From Hymenobacter gummosus (GTDB lineage: Bacteria > Bacteroidota > Bacteroidia > Cytophagales > Hymenobacteraceae), in the NCBI RefSeq assembly GCF_003970915.1, contig NZ_RXOF01000004.1:390312-454311 (forward strand): DNA of 64,000 nt, in the 5' to 3' direction. The notes under the pieces are model-generated. The model was not told the origin of the DNA. It did not search any database and saw only the letters and a list, made by a program, of their open reading frames with translations. The translations under genes and the position numbers were made by a program. Of the stretch, positions 53,492-60,915 are shown in pieces (position 1 is the first letter of the stretch; each line of letters starts with the position of its first letter).

Positions 53492-53905
53492 ATGAAAACG
53501 TACTGGCTTCTGGCCCCCCTGGCGCTGCTCAGCAGCTGCGACCTGGTTACCTGCGAAAAGCCGCCCCAACCTACCTGCAATGCCGATACGGCCGGCATTG
53601 TCCTGGGCAAGACCTGCATGGCCGGCACCCTGGTGCAGCTGACCAACTCCACCGCGGGGCAGACGGTGCGGCTCAACCTCGACGGCGCCGGCCTGAAAAC
53701 CTACGAGCACGTCGTCTCGACCCACACGGAACTGGGCCCTTTTGCGGCCGCGGGCACCAACATATACTTTAACCTGGTGCAGGGCGGCCGCCGCCCCGCC
53801 GTGCAGTGCGAAGCCTACGACGCCCCCGCCGACATGCCGCTCTACACGCTCTGCAACGTAACGCCTACTCCCTGCGAGCGGGCCCCCACGGCAGGTAACA
53901 ACTAA
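53492..53905 (+). CDS. Small cysteine-containing lipoprotein 3
   Basis: 137 residues with lipobox LALLSSCDLVTCE. CNADTAGIVLGKTCMAGTLV matches the VxGxxC region of the two related genes, and the end carries CNVTPTPCERAPT. It follows lipoprotein 2 by 83 bases on the same strand; the pair may share a transcript. Function unknown. Confidence 0.75.
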   Translation: MKTYWLLAPLALLSSCDLVTCEKPPQPTCNADTAGIVLGKTCMAGTLVQLTNSTAGQTVRLNLDGAGLKTYEHVVSTHTELGPFAAAGTNIYFNLVQGGRRPAVQCEAYDAPADMPLYTLCNVTPTPCERAPTAGNN

Positions 53906-53923
53906 CCTCGCCTCTACTCAGCC

Positions 53924-53962
53924 AAACGGCCCGCCAACCACCAGGTTGACGGGCCGTTTTTC
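53924..53962. terminator. Terminator between convergent genes
   Basis: AAACGGCCCGCCAACC/GGTTGACGGGCCGTTTTT stem with a 4-base loop. Confidence 0.85.
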
Positions 53963-54012
53963 GTCGGGGGGCAGCACGACACTCACTATTTCACCAACTC
54001 ACCATTTCACCG

Positions 54013-55389
54013 CTACGCCGCGGGCGTCTGGATGGCGGGCGGCGTGGGGTTGTACTCGGGCGTGGCAGCCTGGTGCTCGGCGGCGCGCTTGCCCCGGTCG
54101 TCCTTCATGTCGCGGCGGTTGAAGGGGCGGATGATGAGGCGCAGGGCCTTGTCGGAGTTCCAGTAGCTGAAGGCCCAGTCGATAAAGGCCACCACCTTGT
54201 TGCGGAAGCCCACCAGCGTCATCAGGTGCACGAACAGCCAGGTCAGCCAGCCGAAAAAGCCGTTAAAGTGCAGGTCCTTGGGCAGGTCCACCACGGCCTT
54301 GTTGCGGGCCACGATGGCCATAACGCCCTTGTTGAAGTACTTGAACGGCTCGGGCTGCTGACCTTTGGCGAGGCGGCGGAAGTTTTCGGCCAGGTGGTCG
54401 GCCTGCTGCTGGGCCACGGGCGCCAGCATGGGCAGGCCCTTGGGCATGTCCTCGGTCACCATGTTGGCCACGTCGCCGATGGCGAAGATGCCGGGCAGGC
54501 CCTCCACCTGGTTCCACTGGTTCACGTTGATGCGCTTGTTGCGCGTGATGGTGGCCTCGGGCAGCCCCGGCAGGGCGGCCCCGTTCACGCCGGCGGCCCA
54601 GATCAGGTTTTCCGTCGGGATAAACTCCGTATCGGAATAGTAGGCCCGACACTCCTCGAAGCGCTTGATGCCGGTGTTCAGGCGCACTTCCACGCCCAGG
54701 TTCTGCAGGTAGCGCAGCGCATCGTCCTGCGACTTTTTCGACATCGGCCCGAGCAGAGCCGGCCCGGCCTCCACCAGGATGATTTTCATCTGCGAGAGGT
54801 CCAGCTCGGGGTAGTCCTTGGGCAGCACGGTGCGGCGCATTTCGGCCAGGGAGCCGCTGATTTCCACGCCCGTCGGGCCGCCGCCCACCACCACGATGTT
54901 CAGCAGGGCCTGCCGCTGCTCGGGGTCCGATTTGAGCAGGGCCTTCTCGAAGTTCTGGAAGATGTAGCTGCGCAGGTTCAGGGCGTTCGGGATGCTCTTG
55001 ATCTGCATGGCGTTGCGCTCCAGGCTCTCGATGCCGAAGAAGTTCGTCAAAGAGCCGGTGGCAATGACCAGGTAGTCATAGCTGATTTCACCGATATTGG
55101 TGTGTACCAGCTTGGTGGCGGGGTCCACGCGCTCCACGTCGGCCAAGCGAAAAAAGAAGTTTTTCTGCCCGGCGAAAATCTTGCGGATGGGGTAGGCAAT
55201 GCTGTCGGCCTCCAGCGCGCCGGTGGCCACCTGGTAGAGCAGGGGCTGGAAGTTGTGGTAGTTGTGGCGGTCGATGACTACCACCTGCACCGGGTCGTGC
55301 TTGAGCTGCTGGGCCAGGCGCAGGCCGGCAAAGCCGCAGCCGATGATAACCAGGCGCGGGTGCGCAGTTTTCGGAAGGTTCGTATCCAT
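54013..55389 (-). CDS. Type II NADH:quinone oxidoreductase-like FAD protein
   Basis: 458 residues. RLVIIGCGFAGLRLAQQL (12-29) is the FAD dinucleotide-binding site with a GxGxxG-like pattern, IVVVGGGPTGVEISGSLAEM (about 168-187) the NADH site, and GIFAIGDVANM the late FAD motif. The C-terminal WLTWLFVHLMTLVGFRNKVV amphipathic/hydrophobic region anchors NDH-2 enzymes to the inner membrane. It would oxidise NADH and reduce quinone without pumping protons. ATG at 55389 gives the usual short N-terminus. Not part of an operon here. Confidence 0.92.
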   Translation of the reverse strand: MDTNLPKTAHPRLVIIGCGFAGLRLAQQLKHDPVQVVVIDRHNYHNFQPLLYQVATGALEADSIAYPIRKIFAGQKNFFFRLADVERVDPATKLVHTNIGEISYDYLVIATGSLTNFFGIESLERNAMQIKSIPNALNLRSYIFQNFEKALLKSDPEQRQALLNIVVVGGGPTGVEISGSLAEMRRTVLPKDYPELDLSQMKIILVEAGPALLGPMSKKSQDDALRYLQNLGVEVRLNTGIKRFEECRAYYSDTEFIPTENLIWAAGVNGAALPGLPEATITRNKRINVNQWNQVEGLPGIFAIGDVANMVTEDMPKGLPMLAPVAQQQADHLAENFRRLAKGQQPEPFKYFNKGVMAIVARNKAVVDLPKDLHFNGFFGWLTWLFVHLMTLVGFRNKVVAFIDWAFSYWNSDKALRLIIRPFNRRDMKDDRGKRAAEHQAATPEYNPTPPAIQTPAA

Positions 55390-55536
55390 AAGGCAAACCT
55401 GGGGGTTGGGGCGGGCAAGCAGCGCCCGCGGTGGCACATAGCGGCCTGGTCTGACTTTACCGGAAAACCGGTTGGCTGGTTACGAAGCAGAGGCGCCGCC
55501 GCCGGTAAAACAGCCAGCGGCGGCAGCGGTTCGGGT

Positions 55537-55732
55537 GGCAGTCATTGCGAGGCGCAGCCGCGGCACCCGCAGGAAGGCGTAGCCAATCTTTCCTCTCGCG
55601 GCACGACGGTACAATACGCACCAACCAAAAACAGCACCGCCCGAAACTGCAGCAGCAATTTCGGGCGGTGGGTATTGAGTCGGCGGTGCTACTAGAGGAA
55701 GGATTGCTTCGCTTCGCTCGCAATGACTGCCA
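55537..55732. repeat. GTCATTGCGAG inverted element, full copy
   Basis: Outer arms TGGCAGTCATTGCGAG and CTCGCAATGACTGCCA are exact inverses. The interior has AGGAAGGCGTAGCCAATC, a GCCCGAAA/TTTCGGGC hairpin and TCGGCGGTGCTACTAGAGG. The right half recurs at 7935-8060. Confidence 0.85.
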
Positions 55733-55745
55733 CTCGAACCGGCCG

Positions 55746-56426
55746 TTAGTCCTTCTTCTTGAACTCGCCGTTTTTGATCTGGTTGATGAGCTGCAGCCAG
55801 CTGAAGGGGTTCAGCAGGGGGTTGTTGCTGTACGGGTTCGGGGCGGTGCCGAAGCGGCGCTGCTGGTCGAGCTGCTGCATCTGCATGGTCTGGCGGTAGT
55901 TGGCCATGCTGGTGACCGGGGCGTTGTTGAAGATGCGGCGCAGGATTTCCTCGTTGAGGTTTTCGGCGGTGCGGGTGCCGCGCTCCTGGGGCAGCTTCAG
56001 GGCCAAAAAGGCGCGCTTGAAGTCCTTTTCCGTCACGTAGGGGAAGATGCGCACCTCGGGCAGCACCGTGGCGTCTTCCTTGAGCTGCACAATCACCGAG
56101 TAGCTCTGCCGGGGGTAGTCGGCCGGGATGACCACGTACTGGTTGCGGTAGCCCAGGCTGCGGATGACGATGGAGTCGCCAGCCAGCACGGGCAGCGAGA
56201 AGTAGCCGTAGGCGTTGGTGGCGGTACCGCGGCCGGCTTTGGGGAGGAATACCGTGGCGCCGGGCACGCCCAGCAGCGAGTCGCCGGTGGCCACGATGCC
56301 CGAAAACTGCACCACCTGCCGCTGGCCCTGGGCGTGGGCGCCGTGGGGCAGCAGCGCGGCCAGGCCAAAAGCGGCGGCTAGCAGGCAGAGGCTGAGAAAG
56401 AAACGAAAACGGGCAATCAAGGGCAT
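55746..56426 (-). CDS. Carboxypeptidase-regulatory-like domain protein
   Basis: 226 residues with a signal peptide (LCLLAAAFGLAALLPHGAHA). FSGIVATGDSLLGVPGATVF, GTATNAYGYFSLPVLAGD and SLGYRNQYVVIPADY form a carboxypeptidase-D regulatory-like beta-sandwich, as found at the front of TonB receptors, but no receptor follows. The C-terminal half (FKRAFLALKLPQE ... LLNPFSWLQLINQIKNG) is conserved in stand-alone Bacteroidetes proteins. Periplasmic, function unknown. TATCTTTG on the minus strand at 56448-56455 is a likely promoter -7 box, 21 bases before the start. Confidence 0.85.
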   Translation of the reverse strand: MPLIARFRFFLSLCLLAAAFGLAALLPHGAHAQGQRQVVQFSGIVATGDSLLGVPGATVFLPKAGRGTATNAYGYFSLPVLAGDSIVIRSLGYRNQYVVIPADYPRQSYSVIVQLKEDATVLPEVRIFPYVTEKDFKRAFLALKLPQERGTRTAENLNEEILRRIFNNAPVTSMANYRQTMQMQQLDQQRRFGTAPNPYSNNPLLNPFSWLQLINQIKNGEFKKKD

Positions 56427-56447
56427 GTCGGCGGGTGGCGGTATAAG

Positions 56448-56455
56448 CAAAGATA
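56448..56455 (-). promoter_or_regulatory. Candidate -7 box for the CarboxypepD-reg-like gene
   Basis: TATCTTTG fits TAnnTTTG, 21 bases upstream of the ATG at 56426. Confidence 0.45.
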
Positions 56456-56540
56456 CGGCTCTTTGATGAGGCGCGGGCAGGCTCGGCGTACCTTCGTAGC
56501 CGAGGGCCGCCGGCTACATAACCCGGCGGCTAACCAAAAG

Positions 56541-56936
56541 ATGCGTCTCAAACACTTTTCCGTTGCATTCGGGCTCGGCTTATATAAAGCCCTGGGCGAC
56601 GAGTCGCGGGTGCGCATCCTGCATTTGCTCTGGCGTAACCAGGAAATGTGCATTTCCGACCTGGAGCAGGTGCTGGATTTCACCCAGACGAAAGTTTCGC
56701 GGCAATTATCCACCCTGAAGAATGCAGGTTTGGTGAATTTCCGCCGCCTCGACAACTGGATGTTCTACTTCATCAAGGAAGAGTACGCCGAGCTGCTGCA
56801 GCAACAGCTCGGCTATATGGAGCGCGACCAGCAGCTGCAGAAGGACCAGAAGATTTACCAGACGCTCTGGTCGAACCGCGAGCTGGCCGCGTATAAGCTG
56901 CAAAACCGCCACTGGACCGGCACGCCGCAACCCTAG
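56541..56936 (+). CDS. ArsR-family (winged-helix) transcriptional regulator
   Basis: 131 residues. LGLYKALGDESRVRILHLLW, NQEMCISDLEQVLDFTQTKV and SRQLSTLKNAGLVNFRRLDN form the ArsR winged helix-turn-helix. The ELCVCDL metal motif of ArsR is replaced by MCISDL with one Cys, so arsenic sensing is not certain. The family usually represses metal-resistance or stress genes; no obvious target adjoins, and arsM is 37 kb away. The ATG at 56541 gives the normal N-terminus. Confidence 0.88.
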   Translation: MRLKHFSVAFGLGLYKALGDESRVRILHLLWRNQEMCISDLEQVLDFTQTKVSRQLSTLKNAGLVNFRRLDNWMFYFIKEEYAELLQQQLGYMERDQQLQKDQKIYQTLWSNRELAAYKLQNRHWTGTPQP

Positions 56937-56952
56937 CACGACATTAATGGAA

Positions 56953-57064
56953 CGTCATGTCGAGCTTGCCGAGACATCTCGCCGGATAGTAATCTACTCG
57001 TTGAACGATGAGGCTGCTATCAGAAGTCAGCACGCGAGATTCCTCGACTTCGCTCGGAATGACG
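56953..57064. repeat. Composite GTCATGTCGAGC element (full-length copy)
   Basis: Same length and arm order as the element at 15511-15622, with the spacer words CGGATAGTA and CTCGTTGAACGAT conserved. Confidence 0.8.
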
Positions 57065-57083
57065 GCCTGACGGGAAGCCCACT

Positions 57084-57404
57084 ATGAAATACCAGCACCA
57101 CGTGTTCGTCTGCACCAACCAGAAAAGCGAGGTTGGCAAGGACGTGGCCAAGGCCATCAAGAAAGAGTTGAAAAAGCAGGACTTGAAAAGCCTGCTGCTC
57201 GGCGGCAAAAAGCGCAAAAACCGGGTGCAGACCGCCGGCTGCCTCGATGTGTGCAAGCACTGCAAGAAAGGCCCCGGCGCCGCCCTGGTGGTGTATCCCG
57301 AAGGCATCTGGTATGGCGACGTGCAGCCCAAGGACGCCGCCGACCTCGTGGCCGAGCACCTGGGCCACGGCAAAGTGGTGAAGCGGCTGCAGATTGAACC
57401 GTAG
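57084..57404 (+). CDS. Thioredoxin-like 2Fe-2S ferredoxin
   Basis: 106 residues. YQHHVFVCTNQKSE and VQTAGCLDVCKHCKKGPGAA give the cysteines of the thioredoxin-fold [2Fe-2S] ferredoxin family (Cys10, Cys53 and the following CxxC). VVYPEGIWYGDVQPKDAADL is also typical. It carries electrons for unknown partners. It precedes yjjG by 41 bases on the same strand and may be co-transcribed. Confidence 0.87.
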   Translation: MKYQHHVFVCTNQKSEVGKDVAKAIKKELKKQDLKSLLLGGKKRKNRVQTAGCLDVCKHCKKGPGAALVVYPEGIWYGDVQPKDAADLVAEHLGHGKVVKRLQIEP

Positions 57405-57445
57405 CCCGCAGCAGTAATTTTTAATTTTTCATTCTCAATTTTTAA

Positions 57446-58138
57446 TTGAAAACCTACCGCCACCTCTTCTTCGACCTCGACCATACCCTCTGGGACTTCG
57501 AGAAAAACGCCGACGAAACCCTACGCCACCTCTACGCGCTGCACGGCTTCGCGCGCTACGGCTTCACGGTCGAAGAATTCATTGCCCGCTACAGCGAAGT
57601 GAACCACGCCCTGTGGCGCATGTACCAGGCCAACAAAATCAGCCAGCAGGAGCTGCGCGACATCCGCTTTGTGCGCAGCCTGCATAAGCTCGGCGTACCC
57701 GAAAACGAGGTACCAGCCGAAATTTCGGCCCAGTTCACCGATCTGCTGCCGCTGAAATCGGCCGTATTTCCGCACTGCTACGAGGTGCTCAACTACCTGC
57801 AAGGCAAATACACGTTGCACCTGATTACCAACGGCTTTCAGGACGTGCAACACATCAAGCTGGCCTCGTCCCGGCTGACGGACTATTTCCAGGAGGTCGT
57901 CACCTCCGAGTGCAGCGGCTGCCTGAAGCCCGACCGCCGCATCTTCGAGCACGCCCTGGAGCGCGCCGGCACCACGGCGGCCGACAGCCTGATGATTGGC
58001 GACAACTTGGAGTGCGACGTGCTGGGCGCCTACAACGCCGGCATCGATCAAGTGTACTTCAACCCCGCTCAGCGCCGGCACTCGGCCGAGGTGACCTACG
58101 AAATCAGCTGCCTAAGCGAATTGAAGGACATTTTGTAG
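57446..58138 (+). CDS. yjjG: YjjG-type noncanonical pyrimidine nucleotidase (HAD family)
   Basis: 230 residues. The HAD motif I is LFFDLDHTLWDFEKNAD (8-24) with the nucleophile Asp, motif II is LHLITNG, motif III the Lys of GCLKPDRRIFEHAL and motif IV MIGDNLECDVLGAYNAGID. It dephosphorylates noncanonical pyrimidine and other nucleoside monophosphates. The start is TTG, because a TAA sits immediately before it and no ATG fits. The stop shares one base with the GTG start of the next gene, indicating coupling. Confidence 0.9.
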   Translation: MKTYRHLFFDLDHTLWDFEKNADETLRHLYALHGFARYGFTVEEFIARYSEVNHALWRMYQANKISQQELRDIRFVRSLHKLGVPENEVPAEISAQFTDLLPLKSAVFPHCYEVLNYLQGKYTLHLITNGFQDVQHIKLASSRLTDYFQEVVTSECSGCLKPDRRIFEHALERAGTTAADSLMIGDNLECDVLGAYNAGIDQVYFNPAQRRHSAEVTYEISCLSELKDIL

Positions 58139-59067
58139 TGGCTGACCTTCCCAATGAGTCGCCGCCTTCCCGGCTAACCAGCCCCGTCTTCTGGGCCCTG
58201 ACCCTCATGGTGGCCGCGCTGCTGTTGTGGCCTTACGCCTGGCAATACCTGGCGGCCCGCGGCCCCCTGCGCGAAGCCCGCGTGGAAGAGTTGCGCCGGC
58301 AAAACCAGAAAGGGAAACCGGATTTCGTGCTGGACGTGGCCTTCGCCATCGGGCCGGGCGACACGGTGCGTACCGCCGTGCCCAGTACCAGTTGGCTCTC
58401 GGAGCAGCTGCGGCCGGGCGACGCGGTGCCCGTGCAGTACCCCGCCAGCCGCCCCGCGCTGGCCAGCCTGGCCGGCACCCGGCCGGACCCCTTCAAGCTT
58501 TACATTCCGGCCGGGCTGCTGCTGCTGCACCTGTTCTCCTCGTTCCGCCGCGGCTCCAGTTCCCTGCGGCAGCAGCCCCTGGGGGCGGCCGCGCTGGCCC
58601 TGATCGGGCTGGGGGCGGCCGCCGCGTCCCTGCCGCTGTTTTGGGCCGAGGGGCGGCGGCAGGCGGAGTTTGGGGCCTACACCTACGGGCAGCGCGCCGA
58701 CCTGCAGCTGCTGAGTCTGGATTATCCGCGGCCCGGCGGCGTGCCCACGGCCACGTTCCGGATGCCGAGTGACGGGTACGTGCCGGCCACCACGCTCACG
58801 CTGCGTCAGCCCCTGTACGCCGAGGAATACGCCTACCTGCTGGCCCGCCTGCGTCGCGGCGAGGTCGTCCGGCTGCGGCAGGAAGCTTGGTTTTCCGACT
58901 TCGCCGCCGAACGGGCGGGGTGGCAACGCCACGGCCCGGCCCGGCAGGCGGCCTCCTGGGGCTACTGGCCGGCGGTACTCCTGCTGCTGGGCGGCGCGGG
59001 GCTGCTGGCCTGGGGCCTGTCGCGCAGCTGGGACCTGTGGCGCCCCGCCGAAGCTGATTTCGACTGA
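58138..59067 (+). CDS. DUF3592-like membrane protein, paralogue A
   Basis: 309 residues from a GTG start overlapping the yjjG stop by one base. Membrane helices lie near 20-38 (ALTLMVAALLLWPYAWQYL), ~125-145, ~155-180 and ~280-300. The soluble loop after helix 1 and the segment YAEEYAYLLARLRRGEVV resemble the protein at 59923, which has a similar helix layout and EYAYLF. The resemblance to DUF3592 is weak. Function unknown. Confidence 0.7.
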   Translation: MADLPNESPPSRLTSPVFWALTLMVAALLLWPYAWQYLAARGPLREARVEELRRQNQKGKPDFVLDVAFAIGPGDTVRTAVPSTSWLSEQLRPGDAVPVQYPASRPALASLAGTRPDPFKLYIPAGLLLLHLFSSFRRGSSSLRQQPLGAAALALIGLGAAAASLPLFWAEGRRQAEFGAYTYGQRADLQLLSLDYPRPGGVPTATFRMPSDGYVPATTLTLRQPLYAEEYAYLLARLRRGEVVRLRQEAWFSDFAAERAGWQRHGPARQAASWGYWPAVLLLLGGAGLLAWGLSRSWDLWRPAEADFD

Positions 59068-59081
59068 GCCGCGGCCAGCGC

Positions 59082-59798
59082 TTACTCCAGCGCCACCGCG
59101 GCCTGCACTACCCCGCCGAAGTGCATCAGCTCCGGCGTGATTCGGAAGCTGCGGCCGCCCATGCCCTTGCCGTACAGCTCCATATCCACCGGGCGCGGCC
59201 GGCCCCAGCCGTCGTTGTCGCCGGAACTGCCGTAGCCCTCGGTGACTTCCAGCACCGCCCCGCGCTTGGTGCCCAGCACCCCGCACAGCTTGTCGGCCGA
59301 TTTGAGGGCGTTGCGCAGGGCAATCATGTGGGCTTCGCGGCGCAGGCTGTCGGCCCGGGAATGGTCGTACGTCAGGCTCTTGATGCGGCTGATGCGCGTC
59401 TGCAGCAGGGCTTCCATGTAGGCTTCCAGGCGGTTGAGGTCGGCCAGCTGCACGGTGAGGGACTGCGTGGCCTCGAAACCCACGAAAACCTGCTTTTCAC
59501 GCACGTAGTCGTACTCTTTGTTGGTCGAGACGTGGCTGACGCGCAAGTCCTCGGGCTTGTTGATAAAGGGGCGCGAGGCGGCAATGACCTGTTCCACCAC
59601 CGCCTGCGTTTCCACGGTGGCGTCCTTGAGCCGGGGCTTGGTGAAGGACACCTCCACGGTAATTTCGGCCAGATCGGGGTAGGCCGTGACGGTGCCGTAG
59701 CCCGATACTTTAATTTGGCGCACGGGCGCGGTAGTGGTGGTTTGGGGCGCACAGGAAGACAGGGCCAGCAGGCCACCGAGGCAGAGCAGTAGACGCAT
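59082..59798 (-). CDS. SIMPL-domain lipoprotein
   Basis: 238 residues. Lipobox LLALSSCAPQ (Cys 16), then a SIMPL/DUF541 domain: IKVSGYGTVTAYPDLAEITV, VEVSFTKPRLKDATVE and the later IALRNALKSADKLCGVLG. SIMPL proteins are periplasmic or outer-membrane and linked to oxidative-stress or envelope functions, without a defined reaction. It lies between the two DUF3592-like genes but on the opposite strand. Confidence 0.9.
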   Translation of the reverse strand: MRLLLCLGGLLALSSCAPQTTTTAPVRQIKVSGYGTVTAYPDLAEITVEVSFTKPRLKDATVETQAVVEQVIAASRPFINKPEDLRVSHVSTNKEYDYVREKQVFVGFEATQSLTVQLADLNRLEAYMEALLQTRISRIKSLTYDHSRADSLRREAHMIALRNALKSADKLCGVLGTKRGAVLEVTEGYGSSGDNDGWGRPRPVDMELYGKGMGGRSFRITPELMHFGGVVQAAVALE

Positions 59799-59922
59799 AA
59801 AGCAGCAGGGTTTTGCAGCCGAACGGCCGGGTGCGGCCGGGTATTGTGGCCGGCCTGCTACGAATTACCAGTCAGCGGCTTATGAATGCCGATGAAGCCC
59901 CGCGCCCTGCCTATCTTCCGCC

Positions 59923-60828
59923 GTGACCACGCCCTCCCCCACCCCTGCTTCCCGCGCCGGTAGTTTTATCAGCAACTTCATCGGCTACGGCTTCATCGGC
60001 CTGGTGCTGCTGATCATCTTCGGCGTGGCCGGCTGGACTATCATGCAGCGGCTGGCCGCCGCCCGCAGCCCGGTGCAAACGGGCCGGGTACGGCAGCTCT
60101 ACCACGTGCGCCGGGCCCAGCGGGAGCCGGAATACAAGGCCGTCGTACGCCACCTGCCCGCCGGCGCCGCCGATTCCGCGGAGGCGACGGTGACGGTATC
60201 GGCGTGGCTGTACCCGCAGTTGCGCCGCCACGATGTGCTGCCCATCCAGGTGGCACCGGGCCACGCCTGGCTGGCCCAGCTGGCGGGTACTGAAGGCTTT
60301 GAGCGGCCAGCGGCCTGGTGGCTGCCGCCCGCGCTGCTGGCGGCGGGGACACTGCTGAGCCGGCGGCGGCCGCAGCTGGCTGCAGTGCTGAGCGGCGGCG
60401 TCGTGCTGTGGGGTCTGGGCCTGTTTGCCTACACGGCCTGGCTGGATGCGCGCTACCAGCTCTACCAAGCCGGGGCCGATGTGCCGCTCACCCTGATTCA
60501 GCTGGAGCCGCCCACCCCAGGCGAGCCGGCCCGCGCCACGCTACGGCCCGCCGGCACGGCCGCGACCGAATTAGCAGCTCTGCGCGCCGATGAGTACGCC
60601 TATTTGTTTGTCAGCCAGCACCGCGCCACCCCCTTACCGCTGACGGGCCGGCGGCCCTGGTTGGGCGGCGGCCCGGTGCGCTGGGAAAAGCAGCTGGCCG
60701 AAATCCGCCGCGCGGCGCCGGGCTACGGGCCGGCGGTATTCTGGCTGCTGGTGGGTGGGGCGGCCTTGTACTGGCAGCGCCGCCGCCCGAATCCGGGCGC
60801 GGCGGCCAACATCCCGGCGGCCTCCTAG
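59923..60828 (+). CDS. DUF3592-like membrane protein, paralogue B
   Basis: 301 residues from a GTG start; the ATGs just upstream are in other frames. Helices at ~18-42 (FIGYGFIGLVLLIIFGVAGW), ~130-150, ~155-175 and ~265-280. The loop VQTGRVRQLYHVRRAQRE and ADEYAYLFVSQHR parallel paralogue A at 58138. Function unknown. Confidence 0.7.
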   Translation: MTTPSPTPASRAGSFISNFIGYGFIGLVLLIIFGVAGWTIMQRLAAARSPVQTGRVRQLYHVRRAQREPEYKAVVRHLPAGAADSAEATVTVSAWLYPQLRRHDVLPIQVAPGHAWLAQLAGTEGFERPAAWWLPPALLAAGTLLSRRRPQLAAVLSGGVVLWGLGLFAYTAWLDARYQLYQAGADVPLTLIQLEPPTPGEPARATLRPAGTAATELAALRADEYAYLFVSQHRATPLPLTGRRPWLGGGPVRWEKQLAEIRRAAPGYGPAVFWLLVGGAALYWQRRRPNPGAAANIPAAS

Positions 60829-60862
60829 TTATTCGTCCGCGCCGCATAGTCGGACTGCGGTC

Positions 60863-60870
60863 TATCTTTG
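60863..60870 (+). promoter_or_regulatory. Candidate -7 box for pruA
   Basis: TATCTTTG fits TAnnTTTG, 45 bases before the start codon at 60916. No clear -33 partner. Confidence 0.45.
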
Positions 60871-60915
60871 CCCGCTCAACCCAAGCCTTCACAAAGCCCC
60901 CTGACATTCCCCGCT

